NCBI GenBank assembly: GCA_030684355.1
Contig: JAUXTN010000203.1
Span: 46,198 to 110,197 of the forward strand
DNA: 64,000 nt
Reading direction: 5' to 3'
DNA from: Pseudomonadota bacterium
Lineage (GTDB): Bacteria > Myxococcota_A > UBA796 > SXON01
The notes under the pieces were generated by a model. That model saw only the letters and a list, made by a program, of their open reading frames with translations. It did no database searches and was not told the DNA's origin. Below, piece after piece: positions 34,581 through 43,383 of the stretch (the stretch's first letter is position 1; each line of letters starts with the position of its first letter). The position numbers and the translations under genes were made by a program.

Positions 34581-35990
34581 ATGCTGCTCCTGCTCCTGGC
34601 CTGCACCGCCTCGGACGGCCCCTCGCCGCCCACCGACGACACCGCGGGGCCCGACACCGGCGCGCCCGACACCGAGGACACCTGCATCTTCGGGGACTTG
34701 CTCCTGGGCGGCGATCCGGTCCCCGGCGGCACGCTGACCGTGAGCGGCTCCGGCGAGGCCACCTGGACCGTCTCGGCGGGCACCATCACCCCGGGCCCGA
34801 GCTACGGCGCGGAGTGGACCCTCCCGCTCGACGTCGCCGTCCACGAGCCCGAGACCCTCACCGTGACCGCCACCGGGTGCGGCACCGCGTCGATGGACGT
34901 CGAGGTGGACTGGCCCCTCGCCCAGCGCGCCGTGGTGCTCTACAACCCCTCGATCGAGGGCTCCGAGGTCGTCGCCGACTACTACGCGGACTCCCGCGGC
35001 ATCGACGCCCGCTGTGCCGCCCAGGCCGCGGACGCCACGACGCTCGCCGCCGCCGAGACCGACACCTTCCTCGACACCGTGCAGGCCTGCATCGACGCCG
35101 TCGGGCCCCAGGTCCACTACGTGATCCCCGTGTACGGCGTGCCCTACAAGGTCGCCGACCGTGTCCACGACCTCTACTACACCGACACGCTCGTCACCGT
35201 GAGCCTCGACGCCCTGCTGGTCTACGGCGCGGCCGCCAAGGCGTTCACGGCCCCCTTCGACAACCAAGTGTACCGCCGGGGGGATAGCATGGAGGGGGAC
35301 TACAACCCCTACAAGCCCTTCCCGAAGATCAGGACCAACCTGGATAGTCCCTACTACCTCGTGAGCCGGATCGACGGCGCCGACGCCGCCGCCGCGATGG
35401 ACCTCGTGGACCGCACGGTCGCCGCCGAGGCGCTGGTGGCGGCGGACGCCCTCGCGGGGATCGTCTACGTCGACGGCAACCGCGGCGACATCCCGCCCGA
35501 GACCGACGCGTGGGGCAGCTACGAGTGGGGCGAGTGGAACATGTGGGGCACCCGCCGCGTGTTCGAGGACCTCAGCGCCGACATCGGCGCCTACGAGGTC
35601 GTCTCGGACTTCAACGCCGAGGAGTTCGGCACCGCCCCCGCGCCGCTCACCTGCCCCGACGCGCTCTACTACGCGGGCTGGTACAGCTACTACCACTACA
35701 ACGACGCCTTCACGTGGGCGCCCGGCGCCATCGGCGGCCACCTCGACTCGTGCTCGGCGTGCGATCTGCGCGGCGGCACCTGGTCCGGCGAGGCCTTGAA
35801 GCGCGGCATCACCGCCACGTTCGGCGCGGTGAACGAGCCCTACGTCACCGGCATGCCCGAGTACGACCAGCTCTTCCTCTACCTCACCCAGGGCGCCACC
35901 TACGGCGAGGCCGCGTACGAGTCCACCATCGTGAGCGCGTGGATGATGGTCTTCGTCGGCGACCCCCTCTACCGGCCCTACCCGCAATGA
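34581..35990 (+). CDS. TIGR03790 family lipoprotein
   Basis: This 469-residue protein has a minimal lipoprotein signal (MLLLLLAC) and a DT/Pro-rich spacer. It then has a short beta domain (about 45-115) and the TIGR03790 core. Core features are RAVVLYNPSIEGSEVVADYY, YVIPVYGVPYKV, SPYYLVSRIDGADAAAAMDL, YVDGNRGDIPP and the C-terminal AVNEPYVTGMPEYDQLFLYL. The family is found mainly in myxobacteria, planctomycetes and acidobacteria and has no established activity. Its stop overlaps the start of the next gene as ATGA, so the two are coupled. Confidence 0.85.
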   Translation: MLLLLLACTASDGPSPPTDDTAGPDTGAPDTEDTCIFGDLLLGGDPVPGGTLTVSGSGEATWTVSAGTITPGPSYGAEWTLPLDVAVHEPETLTVTATGCGTASMDVEVDWPLAQRAVVLYNPSIEGSEVVADYYADSRGIDARCAAQAADATTLAAAETDTFLDTVQACIDAVGPQVHYVIPVYGVPYKVADRVHDLYYTDTLVTVSLDALLVYGAAAKAFTAPFDNQVYRRGDSMEGDYNPYKPFPKIRTNLDSPYYLVSRIDGADAAAAMDLVDRTVAAEALVAADALAGIVYVDGNRGDIPPETDAWGSYEWGEWNMWGTRRVFEDLSADIGAYEVVSDFNAEEFGTAPAPLTCPDALYYAGWYSYYHYNDAFTWAPGAIGGHLDSCSACDLRGGTWSGEALKRGITATFGAVNEPYVTGMPEYDQLFLYLTQGATYGEAAYESTIVSAWMMVFVGDPLYRPYPQ

Positions 35991-37462
35991 TGCTCGCCAC
36001 GCTGGCCCTCGCGGGCATCGCGGTCGCGGCCCCGGAGCGGGAGCCCGTGGCCTGGGCGTTGGCCGTCACCGGGAAGGTGCTGCGCAACGACGGCACCTGG
36101 CTCGACGTGGGCGAGGGCATCGAGCCGGGCGCCACCCTCGGGCTGCCCGCCGGCGCCGTCGTGACCGTGGCGCACAACGGCCGGGTCGAGCGGTGGGAGG
36201 GCCCGGGCGGGGTCCGCGTCGGCGTGCGGGACGTGCGCGTCGAGATCGCGGGCACGGTGGCGCGCTTCCCGCACGTGGAGCCGGGCCTCACGACGCTCTC
36301 CGGCGACACCGTGGCGGCGGGCGACGCCGACCAGGCCACGAGCGCCCTCGGCATCCCCCTCACCGAGGCTGCGTGGGCGCGGCAGGACGGCATCGACGGC
36401 GGCATGTTGCACGTGCTGTACCGGGACGACCTCCTCCGGCGGCTCTCCGCGGCCGGGCTCGACCCCGACGGGGTCGCGAAGCTCGGCCTCTCCGACGCCC
36501 TCCCCGGCACCCGCGACGAGCAGGTGGCCCTCGTCGGCCGCTACCTCGACCTCGCGGGGGCCACCCCCAAGGCCGCGCTGGTGCTGGAGGTGCCCCCCAC
36601 CAGCGCCCCCACGCTCGACACCGGCGGCGGGGCCGGCGCGCTCGCACGCGGCGTGTTCGCCAAGAAGCCCCACACCTTGCGGATCACCGGCGAGCTCGAC
36701 AAGGTGCGGGCCTACGGCCAGCTCGTCGCAGAACTCCTCCGCGGCCGCGGCGCCGTCGTCTTCGCGCTGGTCGTCCCCTACGCGAACACCGTCGACAACG
36801 TCATCGCGCGGAGCGCCCGGCCCGCGGACGGCGTGGAGAACCTCCACAACCTGCTCGTGCGCGCCGGGGGCCTCGCGAGCGAGGTGCGCACGATCGCGTT
36901 CGGCTACAGCCAGGGCGCGGCGGTCCTGCGGGAGTACCTCGCCCGCTACGGCGACTCCGACGGCCTCGACTACGCGCTCCCCGTCGCGACGATGGGCGGG
37001 GTGGACGGCCGTGGCGCCGACGGCGTGTGGTCCGGGAAGGTCGGGCCCCAGCGGGCCGACGGCGTCGCGGTCCTGGAGGTGGTGCACGCCCGGGATCCCG
37101 CGCGCTGGATCTACGGCCGCACGCTGCTGGGCTTGACGCCGGGCCTGTTCAACTTCTTGCAAGAGGGCCGCCCGCGCGGCGACGACCTCGCGCTCCACAT
37201 GGGCTACCACGGCTCGGTGACGACGCCCCTCCCCTCCGCGGGGAACGCCGACCTCGCGCTCCGCGCCGGGATCCACGGCTACCCGATGGGCTACCTCGCG
37301 CCGCTCGTCGACGACCTCTTCGCCGGTCGCTACGCCGGCGCGTGGGCCCGCCGCGGCGACTGGACCTTCGACACCCGGGCTGAGCTCACCGGCGCGGCCA
37401 CGGGGGACTTCCGCACCTGGAAGCAGGATCCCCGCGCCGTCGCCGACGGCTACCTGAAGTAG
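35987..37462 (+). CDS. Exported FecR-like / alpha-beta hydrolase two-part protein
   Basis: Two consecutive ATGs (35987, 35990) precede a signal sequence (MMLATLALAGIAVAAPE), and the protein is 491 residues. The N-terminal part (about 20-105) resembles a FecR-type domain (VTGKVLRNDGTWLDVGEGIE, PAGAVVTVAHNGRVERWEG). The C-terminal part (from about 235) looks like an alpha/beta hydrolase with nucleophile elbow GYSQGA. Acid and His candidates lie further on. The elbow spelling recalls cutinase-like and lipase-like enzymes. It is translationally coupled to the TIGR03790 gene, so both may act on the same surface substrate, which is unknown. Confidence 0.72.
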   Translation: MMLATLALAGIAVAAPEREPVAWALAVTGKVLRNDGTWLDVGEGIEPGATLGLPAGAVVTVAHNGRVERWEGPGGVRVGVRDVRVEIAGTVARFPHVEPGLTTLSGDTVAAGDADQATSALGIPLTEAAWARQDGIDGGMLHVLYRDDLLRRLSAAGLDPDGVAKLGLSDALPGTRDEQVALVGRYLDLAGATPKAALVLEVPPTSAPTLDTGGGAGALARGVFAKKPHTLRITGELDKVRAYGQLVAELLRGRGAVVFALVVPYANTVDNVIARSARPADGVENLHNLLVRAGGLASEVRTIAFGYSQGAAVLREYLARYGDSDGLDYALPVATMGGVDGRGADGVWSGKVGPQRADGVAVLEVVHARDPARWIYGRTLLGLTPGLFNFLQEGRPRGDDLALHMGYHGSVTTPLPSAGNADLALRAGIHGYPMGYLAPLVDDLFAGRYAGAWARRGDWTFDTRAELTGAATGDFRTWKQDPRAVADGYLK

Positions 37463-37511
37463 CGGGCGCCGGACTCGCGCCACGTCGGCAGCCGCGGAGA
37501 TAGGAGCCGGC

Positions 37512-38621
37512 ATGCTCTTCCTCCTCCTCCAGGCCTGCGACGCGCCCACCGAGACCCCCACCCCCGAGCCGCTCGACCTGCCGGCCGATCCCGCCACCAA
37601 CGGCACGCCGGTCGGCGTCACGACCGTCGTGACCGCGGACGTGACGCTGGAGGTCTGGTACCCCGCCAGCGACGCCACGACGGGCGCCACCGAGTCCCCC
37701 GACTTCGACGTGTTCCTGCCGGACGTCTTCCTCGAGGCCGTGGGCGATGTCTCGCTCCCCACGTTCGACAGCGGCGCGGTCCGCGATGCCGCCCTCCGCG
37801 TGCCCGAGTCCCCCTACCCCGTCGTCGTCTTCTCCCACGGCCTCGGCGGCATGCGCCTCCAGTCGCTCGACTACGCCGTTCACCTCGCGTCCCGCGGCTA
37901 CGTCGTGGTCGCGGCCGATCACCCCGGCCGCATGATGGGCGACGTCCTGCCCTGCCTCTTCTCGCCCCCCCTCGACGGCTGCGACCTCTCCGCCTTCACC
38001 GGCGAGGATCCCGCCGAGGACGACGTGGGCGCCACGCTGGAATGGCTCGACGCCGCCGCGGCCGACGGCTTCTTCGCGGGCGCCCTCGACACCGACCACA
38101 TCGGGCTCTCCGGCCACTCCGCCGGCGCCGGCACCACGGTGACGGTCGGGGACGACAACGCCCGCTTCTCCGCGCTCCTCCCGATGGCCGGCTACGGCGC
38201 CCCCGCGCGGGACGTGCCGACCCTCCTCCTCGGCGGCACCTGCGACACCTTCGCGCTCGACGCCGACGCGATCGTGGCCGCCGACGCCCTCCAGGACGGC
38301 CACCTCGTGCGGGTCCTCGGGGCCGGCCACCTCGCGTTCTCCGACCTCTGCGAGCTCGACCTCGCCGGGAGCGCCGAGGCGTGGCTCACCGGGCGGGACG
38401 ACCTCAACGCCACCGTCTACGGGCTCCTCCTCCAGCTCGCGACCGACGGCTGCCCGGGCTTCACGCCGGCGCCCGAGGCCTGCGCGGAGACCAGCTTCCT
38501 CCCCCTGGAGACCTCCGCGCCGATCATCCGCCACTACAGCACCGTCTTCTTCGACGAGATGCTCCGTAGCGAGGGCACGGGCGTACAAGCGGGCGTCTAC
38601 GCGGAAGCCGACGTCCGGTAG
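37512..38621 (+). CDS. Alpha/beta hydrolase lipoprotein (PAF-acetylhydrolase/dienelactone-hydrolase-like)
   Basis: This protein is 369 residues, with a lipoprotein signal (MLFLLLQAC) and a TAGGAG Shine-Dalgarno before the ATG. Hydrolase motifs: VEVWYPA-like opening (TLEVWYPASDA), oxyanion segment VVVFSHGLGGMRLQS, nucleophile elbow GLSGHSAGAG, an acid after LLGGTCD and a His in GAGHLAFSDL. This layout resembles platelet-activating-factor acetylhydrolases and related chlorophyllase-like esterases. It is probably a surface or periplasmic esterase, substrate unknown. It follows the preceding hydrolase gene by 49 bp and may share its transcript. Confidence 0.85.
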   Translation: MLFLLLQACDAPTETPTPEPLDLPADPATNGTPVGVTTVVTADVTLEVWYPASDATTGATESPDFDVFLPDVFLEAVGDVSLPTFDSGAVRDAALRVPESPYPVVVFSHGLGGMRLQSLDYAVHLASRGYVVVAADHPGRMMGDVLPCLFSPPLDGCDLSAFTGEDPAEDDVGATLEWLDAAAADGFFAGALDTDHIGLSGHSAGAGTTVTVGDDNARFSALLPMAGYGAPARDVPTLLLGGTCDTFALDADAIVAADALQDGHLVRVLGAGHLAFSDLCELDLAGSAEAWLTGRDDLNATVYGLLLQLATDGCPGFTPAPEACAETSFLPLETSAPIIRHYSTVFFDEMLRSEGTGVQAGVYAEADVR

Positions 38622-38676
38622 CGAGGCGCTTCACATTTCGCGACACAACCGCCCCTTGCTCGAGCTCGGGGTGCCG

Positions 38677-38720
38677 AATAGTTCCATGCGTCGAACTATT
38701 CACCCCATGGGATAGTCCCA
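38677..38720 (+). promoter_or_regulatory. Operator-like inverted repeats upstream of the MarR gene
   Basis: AATAGTTC (38677-38684) and GAACTATT (38693-38700) form a perfect inverted repeat with an 8-bp spacer. A second one, TGGGA(38708)/TCCCA(38716), lies between it and the ATG at 38726. A weak -35 (TTGCTC, 38656) sits 17 bp before TAGTTC, so the first repeat would cover the -10 region. These AT-rich palindromes stand out in this GC-rich DNA and suit autorepression by the MarR protein. Confidence 0.6.
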
Positions 38721-38725
38721 CCCGC

Positions 38726-39190
38726 ATGAAGCCTGCTCGCCCCGATCCGACGATCGCCCGCCTCGAAGGCATGCTGCATCAGCTCATGGGGCTGATCAAC
38801 AAGGCCGCGGGGTCGGGCGCGCTCGAGATGATGAACGCCCACAACCTCACCCTCCCGCAGATGGTGGCGTTGCACGTGCTCCGCTACGAAGGGCCGCTCT
38901 CGACGCTGCGGCTCATGGACGACCTGTCCCTCTCCGCGAGCGCCACGAGCCACCTCGTCGACCGCCTCGTCGAGCGCGGCTGGGTGACCCGCCGCGAGAA
39001 CGCCGAGGACCGGCGCCAGCGCCAGCTCGAGATCACCCCGGCCGCGTTGGAGATGCTCGACGCGATGGCGGTGCAGCGGGCAACCGAGTTCCAGGTGGCG
39101 TTCGCCAAGGTCGATCCCGAGACACGGGAGCGCCTGGCCGACGTCTTCGAACAAGTGATCATCCAGATGAAGACCGGAGGCTCGGCATGA
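38726..39190 (+). CDS. MarR family transcriptional regulator
   Basis: This 154-residue protein has the winged helix fold of MarR. Recognisable segments are LTLPQMVALHVLRYEGPLST, LSASATSHLVDRLVERGWV, and the wing TRRENAEDRRQRQLEITPAA. MarR proteins bind palindromic operators as dimers and release them on ligand binding. The palindrome just upstream and the ATGA overlap with the ABC ATPase gene indicate that it controls this export operon and itself. The ligand is unknown. Confidence 0.93.
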   Translation: MKPARPDPTIARLEGMLHQLMGLINKAAGSGALEMMNAHNLTLPQMVALHVLRYEGPLSTLRLMDDLSLSASATSHLVDRLVERGWVTRRENAEDRRQRQLEITPAALEMLDAMAVQRATEFQVAFAKVDPETRERLADVFEQVIIQMKTGGSA

Positions 39191-39921
39191 GCGGCATCGT
39201 TCGTTTGATGGACGTCGTGAAGGATTACCCGCTCGGCAAGGTGACCGTGCACGCGTTGCGCAAGGTCAACCTCACGATCGACAAGGGCGAGTTCACCGTC
39301 ATCGCCGGGCCCTCGGGCAGCGGCAAGACCACGCTCCTGAACCTCATCGGGTGCATCGACGTGGCGACGGCCGGCGAGGTCCTGGTGGACGGCAAGTCCA
39401 CCGGCAAGCTCACCGACAAGCAGCTCACGTCCCTGCGGCTCAACAGCATCGGGTTCATCTTCCAGAGCTTCAACCTGATCAACGTCCTCGACATCCGTCA
39501 GAACGTCGAGTTCCCGCTCCTCCTCCAGGGCGGCTTGTCGAAGGCCGAGCGGCAGGCCCGCGTGGACGACGTGGTCGACAAGGTCGGCCTCCGCCAGTTC
39601 GCGTCGCAACGGCCGAACGAGCTCTCCGGCGGCCAACGCCAGCGCGTCGCGATTGCGCGTGCGCTCGTCACCCGGCCGGCCATCGTGCTCGCCGACGAGC
39701 CGACGGCCAACCTGGACTCGACGACGGGCACCCAGATCATCGACCTGATGAAGGAGATCAACCACCAGGACCACACCACGTTCATCTTCTCGACGCACGA
39801 CGAGAAGGTGATGAAGCGGGCCGACCGCGTGGTCCGGATCCTCGACGGCATGCTCGAGGCCGCCGGGCTGTCCGAGTCGCGCGGCCCCTCCGAGAGCGGC
39901 GGGGAGCAGGTGCACGCATGA
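39187..39921 (+). CDS. ABC transporter ATPase, LolD/MacB type
   Basis: This 244-residue protein has a Walker A loop GPSGSGKTT (41-49), Q-loop IFQSFNLI, signature LSGGQ, Walker B VLADEPTAN and the switch His in FSTHD. The spacing and the signature sequence ELSGGQRQRVAIARALV are those of the LolD/MacB subfamily. These ATPases drive FtsX-type permeases by a mechanotransmission mechanism instead of classic import or export. It overlaps MarR by ATGA and the first permease by ATGA. Confidence 0.95.
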   Translation: MSGIVRLMDVVKDYPLGKVTVHALRKVNLTIDKGEFTVIAGPSGSGKTTLLNLIGCIDVATAGEVLVDGKSTGKLTDKQLTSLRLNSIGFIFQSFNLINVLDIRQNVEFPLLLQGGLSKAERQARVDDVVDKVGLRQFASQRPNELSGGQRQRVAIARALVTRPAIVLADEPTANLDSTTGTQIIDLMKEINHQDHTTFIFSTHDEKVMKRADRVVRILDGMLEAAGLSESRGPSESGGEQVHA

Positions 39922-42005
39922 GCGCGACGCTGGGGGTGCTCATCCAGATGGCGCTCCGCAACCTCGTGGTCCACCGCGTGAAGACCGGCGTGGTCGGCCT
40001 CATCATGTTCTTCGGCACGTTCCTCGTCGTGAGCGGCACCGCGATGCTCGACAGCATCCGCGGATCGATGGAGAAGAGCATCACGTCGAGCTTGTCGGGG
40101 GACATCCAGGTCTACTCCTCCGAGGCCGAGGACGCCCTCGCGCTGTTCGGCAGCATGGGCATGTCCACGCCGGACATCGGCGAGATCGACGAGTTCAAGC
40201 CCCTGCGCGAGACCCTCCTCGAGGTCGAGGGCGTCAAGGCCGTCGTCCCGATGGGCATCGCGATGGCCACCGTCTTCGGCGGCACCGAGATCGACCGCGT
40301 GCTGTCCGACCTGCGCGTCGCCACGCGCGACGCCGACGCCGAGGGCACCGCCATGCGGGTGGAGCAGCTCGTCCAGATCGCGGAGCGCATGCGCAAGGAC
40401 GTGGCGATGGCCGCCAAGGCCAGCTCCGAGCCCGAGAAGACGCAGGACCAGCTCGCCTCGCTCGACCGCGTGCTCGCGCCCGGCTTCGGCGCGGACCTCG
40501 CCGCCGACCCCTCCGGCACGCTCGATTGGCTCGACAACAAGGTGGCGCCCATCGCGGCCGACGGCCGGATGCTCTACCTGCGCAACATCGGCACCAACCT
40601 CGACACGTTCCCCCAGACGTTCGACCGCTTCCGCCTCGTCGACGGCGAGCTCGTGCCCCCGGGCCAGCGCGGCATCCTGCTGTCGAAGGCGTTCTACGAG
40701 AAGCAGGCGAAGAACTTCGTCGCCCGCGAGCTCGACAAGATCAAGAAGTCGCTCGACCAGGGCAAGACCATCGCGGAGGACGCCGTCGTCTCCGAGCTCG
40801 TCGCGCGCACCGCCACCCAGTACCAGCGGATCCAATTCCAGCTCTCGCCGAAGGACGCGGTGATCGTCACCGAGCGCCTGCGCACGAAGCTCGGCCGCAC
40901 CGACGGGGACCTCGCCGCGCTGCTCCAGGAATTCCTGAAGATGGACGACGCGAACTTCGCGGACCGGTACGCGTGGTTCTACCAGGAGATCGCCCCCCGG
41001 GTGCGGCTCTACGAGATCCCGGTCGGCGAGGAGGTCACCCTCCGCTCGTTCACCAAGAGCGGGTACATCCGCGCCGTGAACGTGAAGGTGTACGGCACCT
41101 TCGAGTTCTCCGGCCTGGAGACCTCCGATCTCGCCGGCGCCAACAACCTCGTCGACATGATGACCTTCCGCTCCCTCTACGGGAAGATGACGGACGACCA
41201 GCTCGACGAGCTCGCCGACATCAAGGCCTCGTCGGGGGTCAAGCAGGTCTCCCGCGACAACGCCGAGGACGCCCTCTTCGGCGGCGGCGGCTCGCTGGAG
41301 GCCGAGACCACCACGGCCGGCGCCGGCTTCGACGAGTTCGCCGGCCTGACGCTCGGCGCCGCCGCGACCGCGGGCGCGCTCGACACGACGCAGTACACGA
41401 CCGCCCAGATGGAGGACGGCCTCGCGCTCACCGCCGCGGTCGTGCTGGACGAGGGCGGCGACGTGCCCGCCGCCATCGAGAGGATCGAGGCGGCGGCGAA
41501 GGCGAAGGGGCTCGCCGTGCAGGCCGTCGGTTGGGAGACCGCCTCCGGCATCGTCGGCCAGATCGTGATGGTGCTCCAGGTGGTGCTCTACACCGCGATC
41601 TTCATCATCTTCCTCGTCGCGCTCGTCATCATCAACAACACGATGGTGATGGCGACGATGGAGCGCACCACCGAGATCGGCACGATGCGCGCGATCGGCG
41701 CCCAGCGGCCCTTCGTGATCGTGCTCTTCCTCGTCGAGACGATGGTGCTCGGCGCCATCGCGGGCGGCCTGGGCGCGGGCGCCGGCGCCCTCTTCATCAC
41801 CTGGCTCAACCACGTGGGCGTGCCCGCGGTGGCCGACGCCCTGGTGCTGCTGTTCGCCGGACCGCGCCTCTACCCCGTGTTCACGTCGGGCAACCTCGCG
41901 TTCGGAATGGGGAGCATCCTCGCCATCAGCGCGCTCTCCACGCTCTACCCGTCGGTGCTCGCGGCGCGGGTCCTGCCCGTCGTCGCCATGCAGGCCAAGG
42001 AGTAA
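39918..42005 (+). CDS. FtsX/MacB-type ABC permease, large periplasmic domain
   Basis: This 695-residue protein has one membrane helix near the N-terminus (VVGLIMFFGTFLVVSG), a periplasmic region of more than 450 residues, and three C-terminal helices of the FtsX domain. The FtsX part has NTMVMATMERTTEIGTMRAI after the second helix. The periplasmic domain is longer than in MacB and contains a Gly/Ala/Thr-rich stretch around residue 455-490. It probably forms half of a heterodimeric permease with the next gene, which starts 3 bp later. Confidence 0.9.
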   Translation: MSATLGVLIQMALRNLVVHRVKTGVVGLIMFFGTFLVVSGTAMLDSIRGSMEKSITSSLSGDIQVYSSEAEDALALFGSMGMSTPDIGEIDEFKPLRETLLEVEGVKAVVPMGIAMATVFGGTEIDRVLSDLRVATRDADAEGTAMRVEQLVQIAERMRKDVAMAAKASSEPEKTQDQLASLDRVLAPGFGADLAADPSGTLDWLDNKVAPIAADGRMLYLRNIGTNLDTFPQTFDRFRLVDGELVPPGQRGILLSKAFYEKQAKNFVARELDKIKKSLDQGKTIAEDAVVSELVARTATQYQRIQFQLSPKDAVIVTERLRTKLGRTDGDLAALLQEFLKMDDANFADRYAWFYQEIAPRVRLYEIPVGEEVTLRSFTKSGYIRAVNVKVYGTFEFSGLETSDLAGANNLVDMMTFRSLYGKMTDDQLDELADIKASSGVKQVSRDNAEDALFGGGGSLEAETTTAGAGFDEFAGLTLGAAATAGALDTTQYTTAQMEDGLALTAAVVLDEGGDVPAAIERIEAAAKAKGLAVQAVGWETASGIVGQIVMVLQVVLYTAIFIIFLVALVIINNTMVMATMERTTEIGTMRAIGAQRPFVIVLFLVETMVLGAIAGGLGAGAGALFITWLNHVGVPAVADALVLLFAGPRLYPVFTSGNLAFGMGSILAISALSTLYPSVLAARVLPVVAMQAKE

Positions 42006-42008
42006 GCC

Positions 42009-43352
42009 ATGGGCGTCCTCGTCTCGATCGCGCTCCGCAACCTCGTGCAGTCCCCCGGTCGCACCTCGCTCCTGGCCCTCGCCATCGGGCTGGTCACGAC
42101 CTTCCTCGTGCTGTTGATGTCGCTCTCGCTCGGCATCAACGAGAACCTGGTCAACTCGGCCACGACCATGTCCGCCGGGCATGTCAACGTCGCCGGCTTC
42201 TGGAAGCCCACCACCGGCACCGCCTTCCCCATCGTCACCGGCGTGGGCGAGGTGCGGAAGGTCGTCGAGGCGAGCACCCCCGGGCTCGACTACATCGTCG
42301 AGCGCCACCGCGGCTGGGGCAAGATCGTCAGCGAGACCGGCGCCATCCAGAGCGGGCTCTCCGGGCTCGTCGCGGCGGACGAAGGGCGCTTCTTCGACCG
42401 CCTCCTGCTCGCGCCGGAAGCGGAGTACAAGGAAGGCGGGAGCGAGCAGATCTTCGGCGATGCCCGCCGCCTGTCCGAGGACGACACCATCGTGTTGTTC
42501 TCGGGCCAGGCCAAGCGCCTCGGCGTGAGCGTGGGCGATGTCGTCACGATCAAGACCGAGACGATGAGCGGCGCGTCCAACACCGCCGACGTCACCGTCG
42601 TGGCCATCGCGCGGGACCTGGGGCTCCTCTCCAGCTTCTCCGTGTTCGTCCCCAAGTCCGTCGTGCTCGACCTCTACCAGCTCAACGAGGACACGACCGG
42701 CGCCCTGTGGGTGTACCTCGACGACATCGAGGAGTCCGAGGCCACGATGACGGTCGTGCGCGGCGCCCTGCTCGACGCCGGGTTCCAGCTCCGCGACCAC
42801 GAGTCCAACCCGTTCTTCTTCAAGTTCGAGGCCGTGCAGGGCGAGGATTGGACCGGCCAGAAGCTCGACGTCACCTGGTGGCAGGACGAGGTGTCGTTCC
42901 TCACCTGGGTGCTCACCGCGTTCGACACGTTGAGTTGGTTCCTCACCCTCATCCTCGTCGTCATCATCGCGGTCGGCATCATGAACGCGATGTGGAACGC
43001 CGTGCGGGAGCGCACCCGCGAGGTCGGCACGATGCGGGCCATCGGCATGTCGCAGCGCCGCGTCCTGATCCTGTTCCTGCTGGAGTCGCTGTTCCTCGGC
43101 CTCGGGGCCACGGTGATCGGCGCGGCCCTGGGCGCCGCCATCGCGCTCGGCGTCGACGCCGCGCGGATCCCCGTGCCGTCGGACGCCGTGCGCACCATCC
43201 TGCTCTCGAACGAGCTGCACCTCGCGGTCCACCCGCAGTCGCTGCTCGTCGCCATCCTCTCGCTGACCCTCTTCACCAGCCTCTCGGCGCTCTGGCCCGC
43301 CATCCGCGCCTCGCGGCTGCAGCCGGTCAAGGCGCTCACGCACACCGAATGA
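42009..43352 (+). CDS. FtsX/MacB-type ABC permease
   Basis: This 447-residue protein has the four-helix FtsX layout. An N-terminal helix (LLALAIGLVTTFLVLLMSLS) comes first, then a periplasmic MacB-like domain (about 40-280) and three C-terminal helices. The motif NAMWNAVRERTREVGTMRAI joins helices two and three. It lacks the extra length of its upstream partner. Together with the ATPase it should extract or move a lipid or lipoprotein from the inner membrane towards the LolA-like protein encoded next. Confidence 0.92.
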   Translation: MGVLVSIALRNLVQSPGRTSLLALAIGLVTTFLVLLMSLSLGINENLVNSATTMSAGHVNVAGFWKPTTGTAFPIVTGVGEVRKVVEASTPGLDYIVERHRGWGKIVSETGAIQSGLSGLVAADEGRFFDRLLLAPEAEYKEGGSEQIFGDARRLSEDDTIVLFSGQAKRLGVSVGDVVTIKTETMSGASNTADVTVVAIARDLGLLSSFSVFVPKSVVLDLYQLNEDTTGALWVYLDDIEESEATMTVVRGALLDAGFQLRDHESNPFFFKFEAVQGEDWTGQKLDVTWWQDEVSFLTWVLTAFDTLSWFLTLILVVIIAVGIMNAMWNAVRERTREVGTMRAIGMSQRRVLILFLLESLFLGLGATVIGAALGAAIALGVDAARIPVPSDAVRTILLSNELHLAVHPQSLLVAILSLTLFTSLSALWPAIRASRLQPVKALTHTE

Positions 43353-43383
43353 TCCGCCGACCCCCCAAAGGACGCGTGACCCC

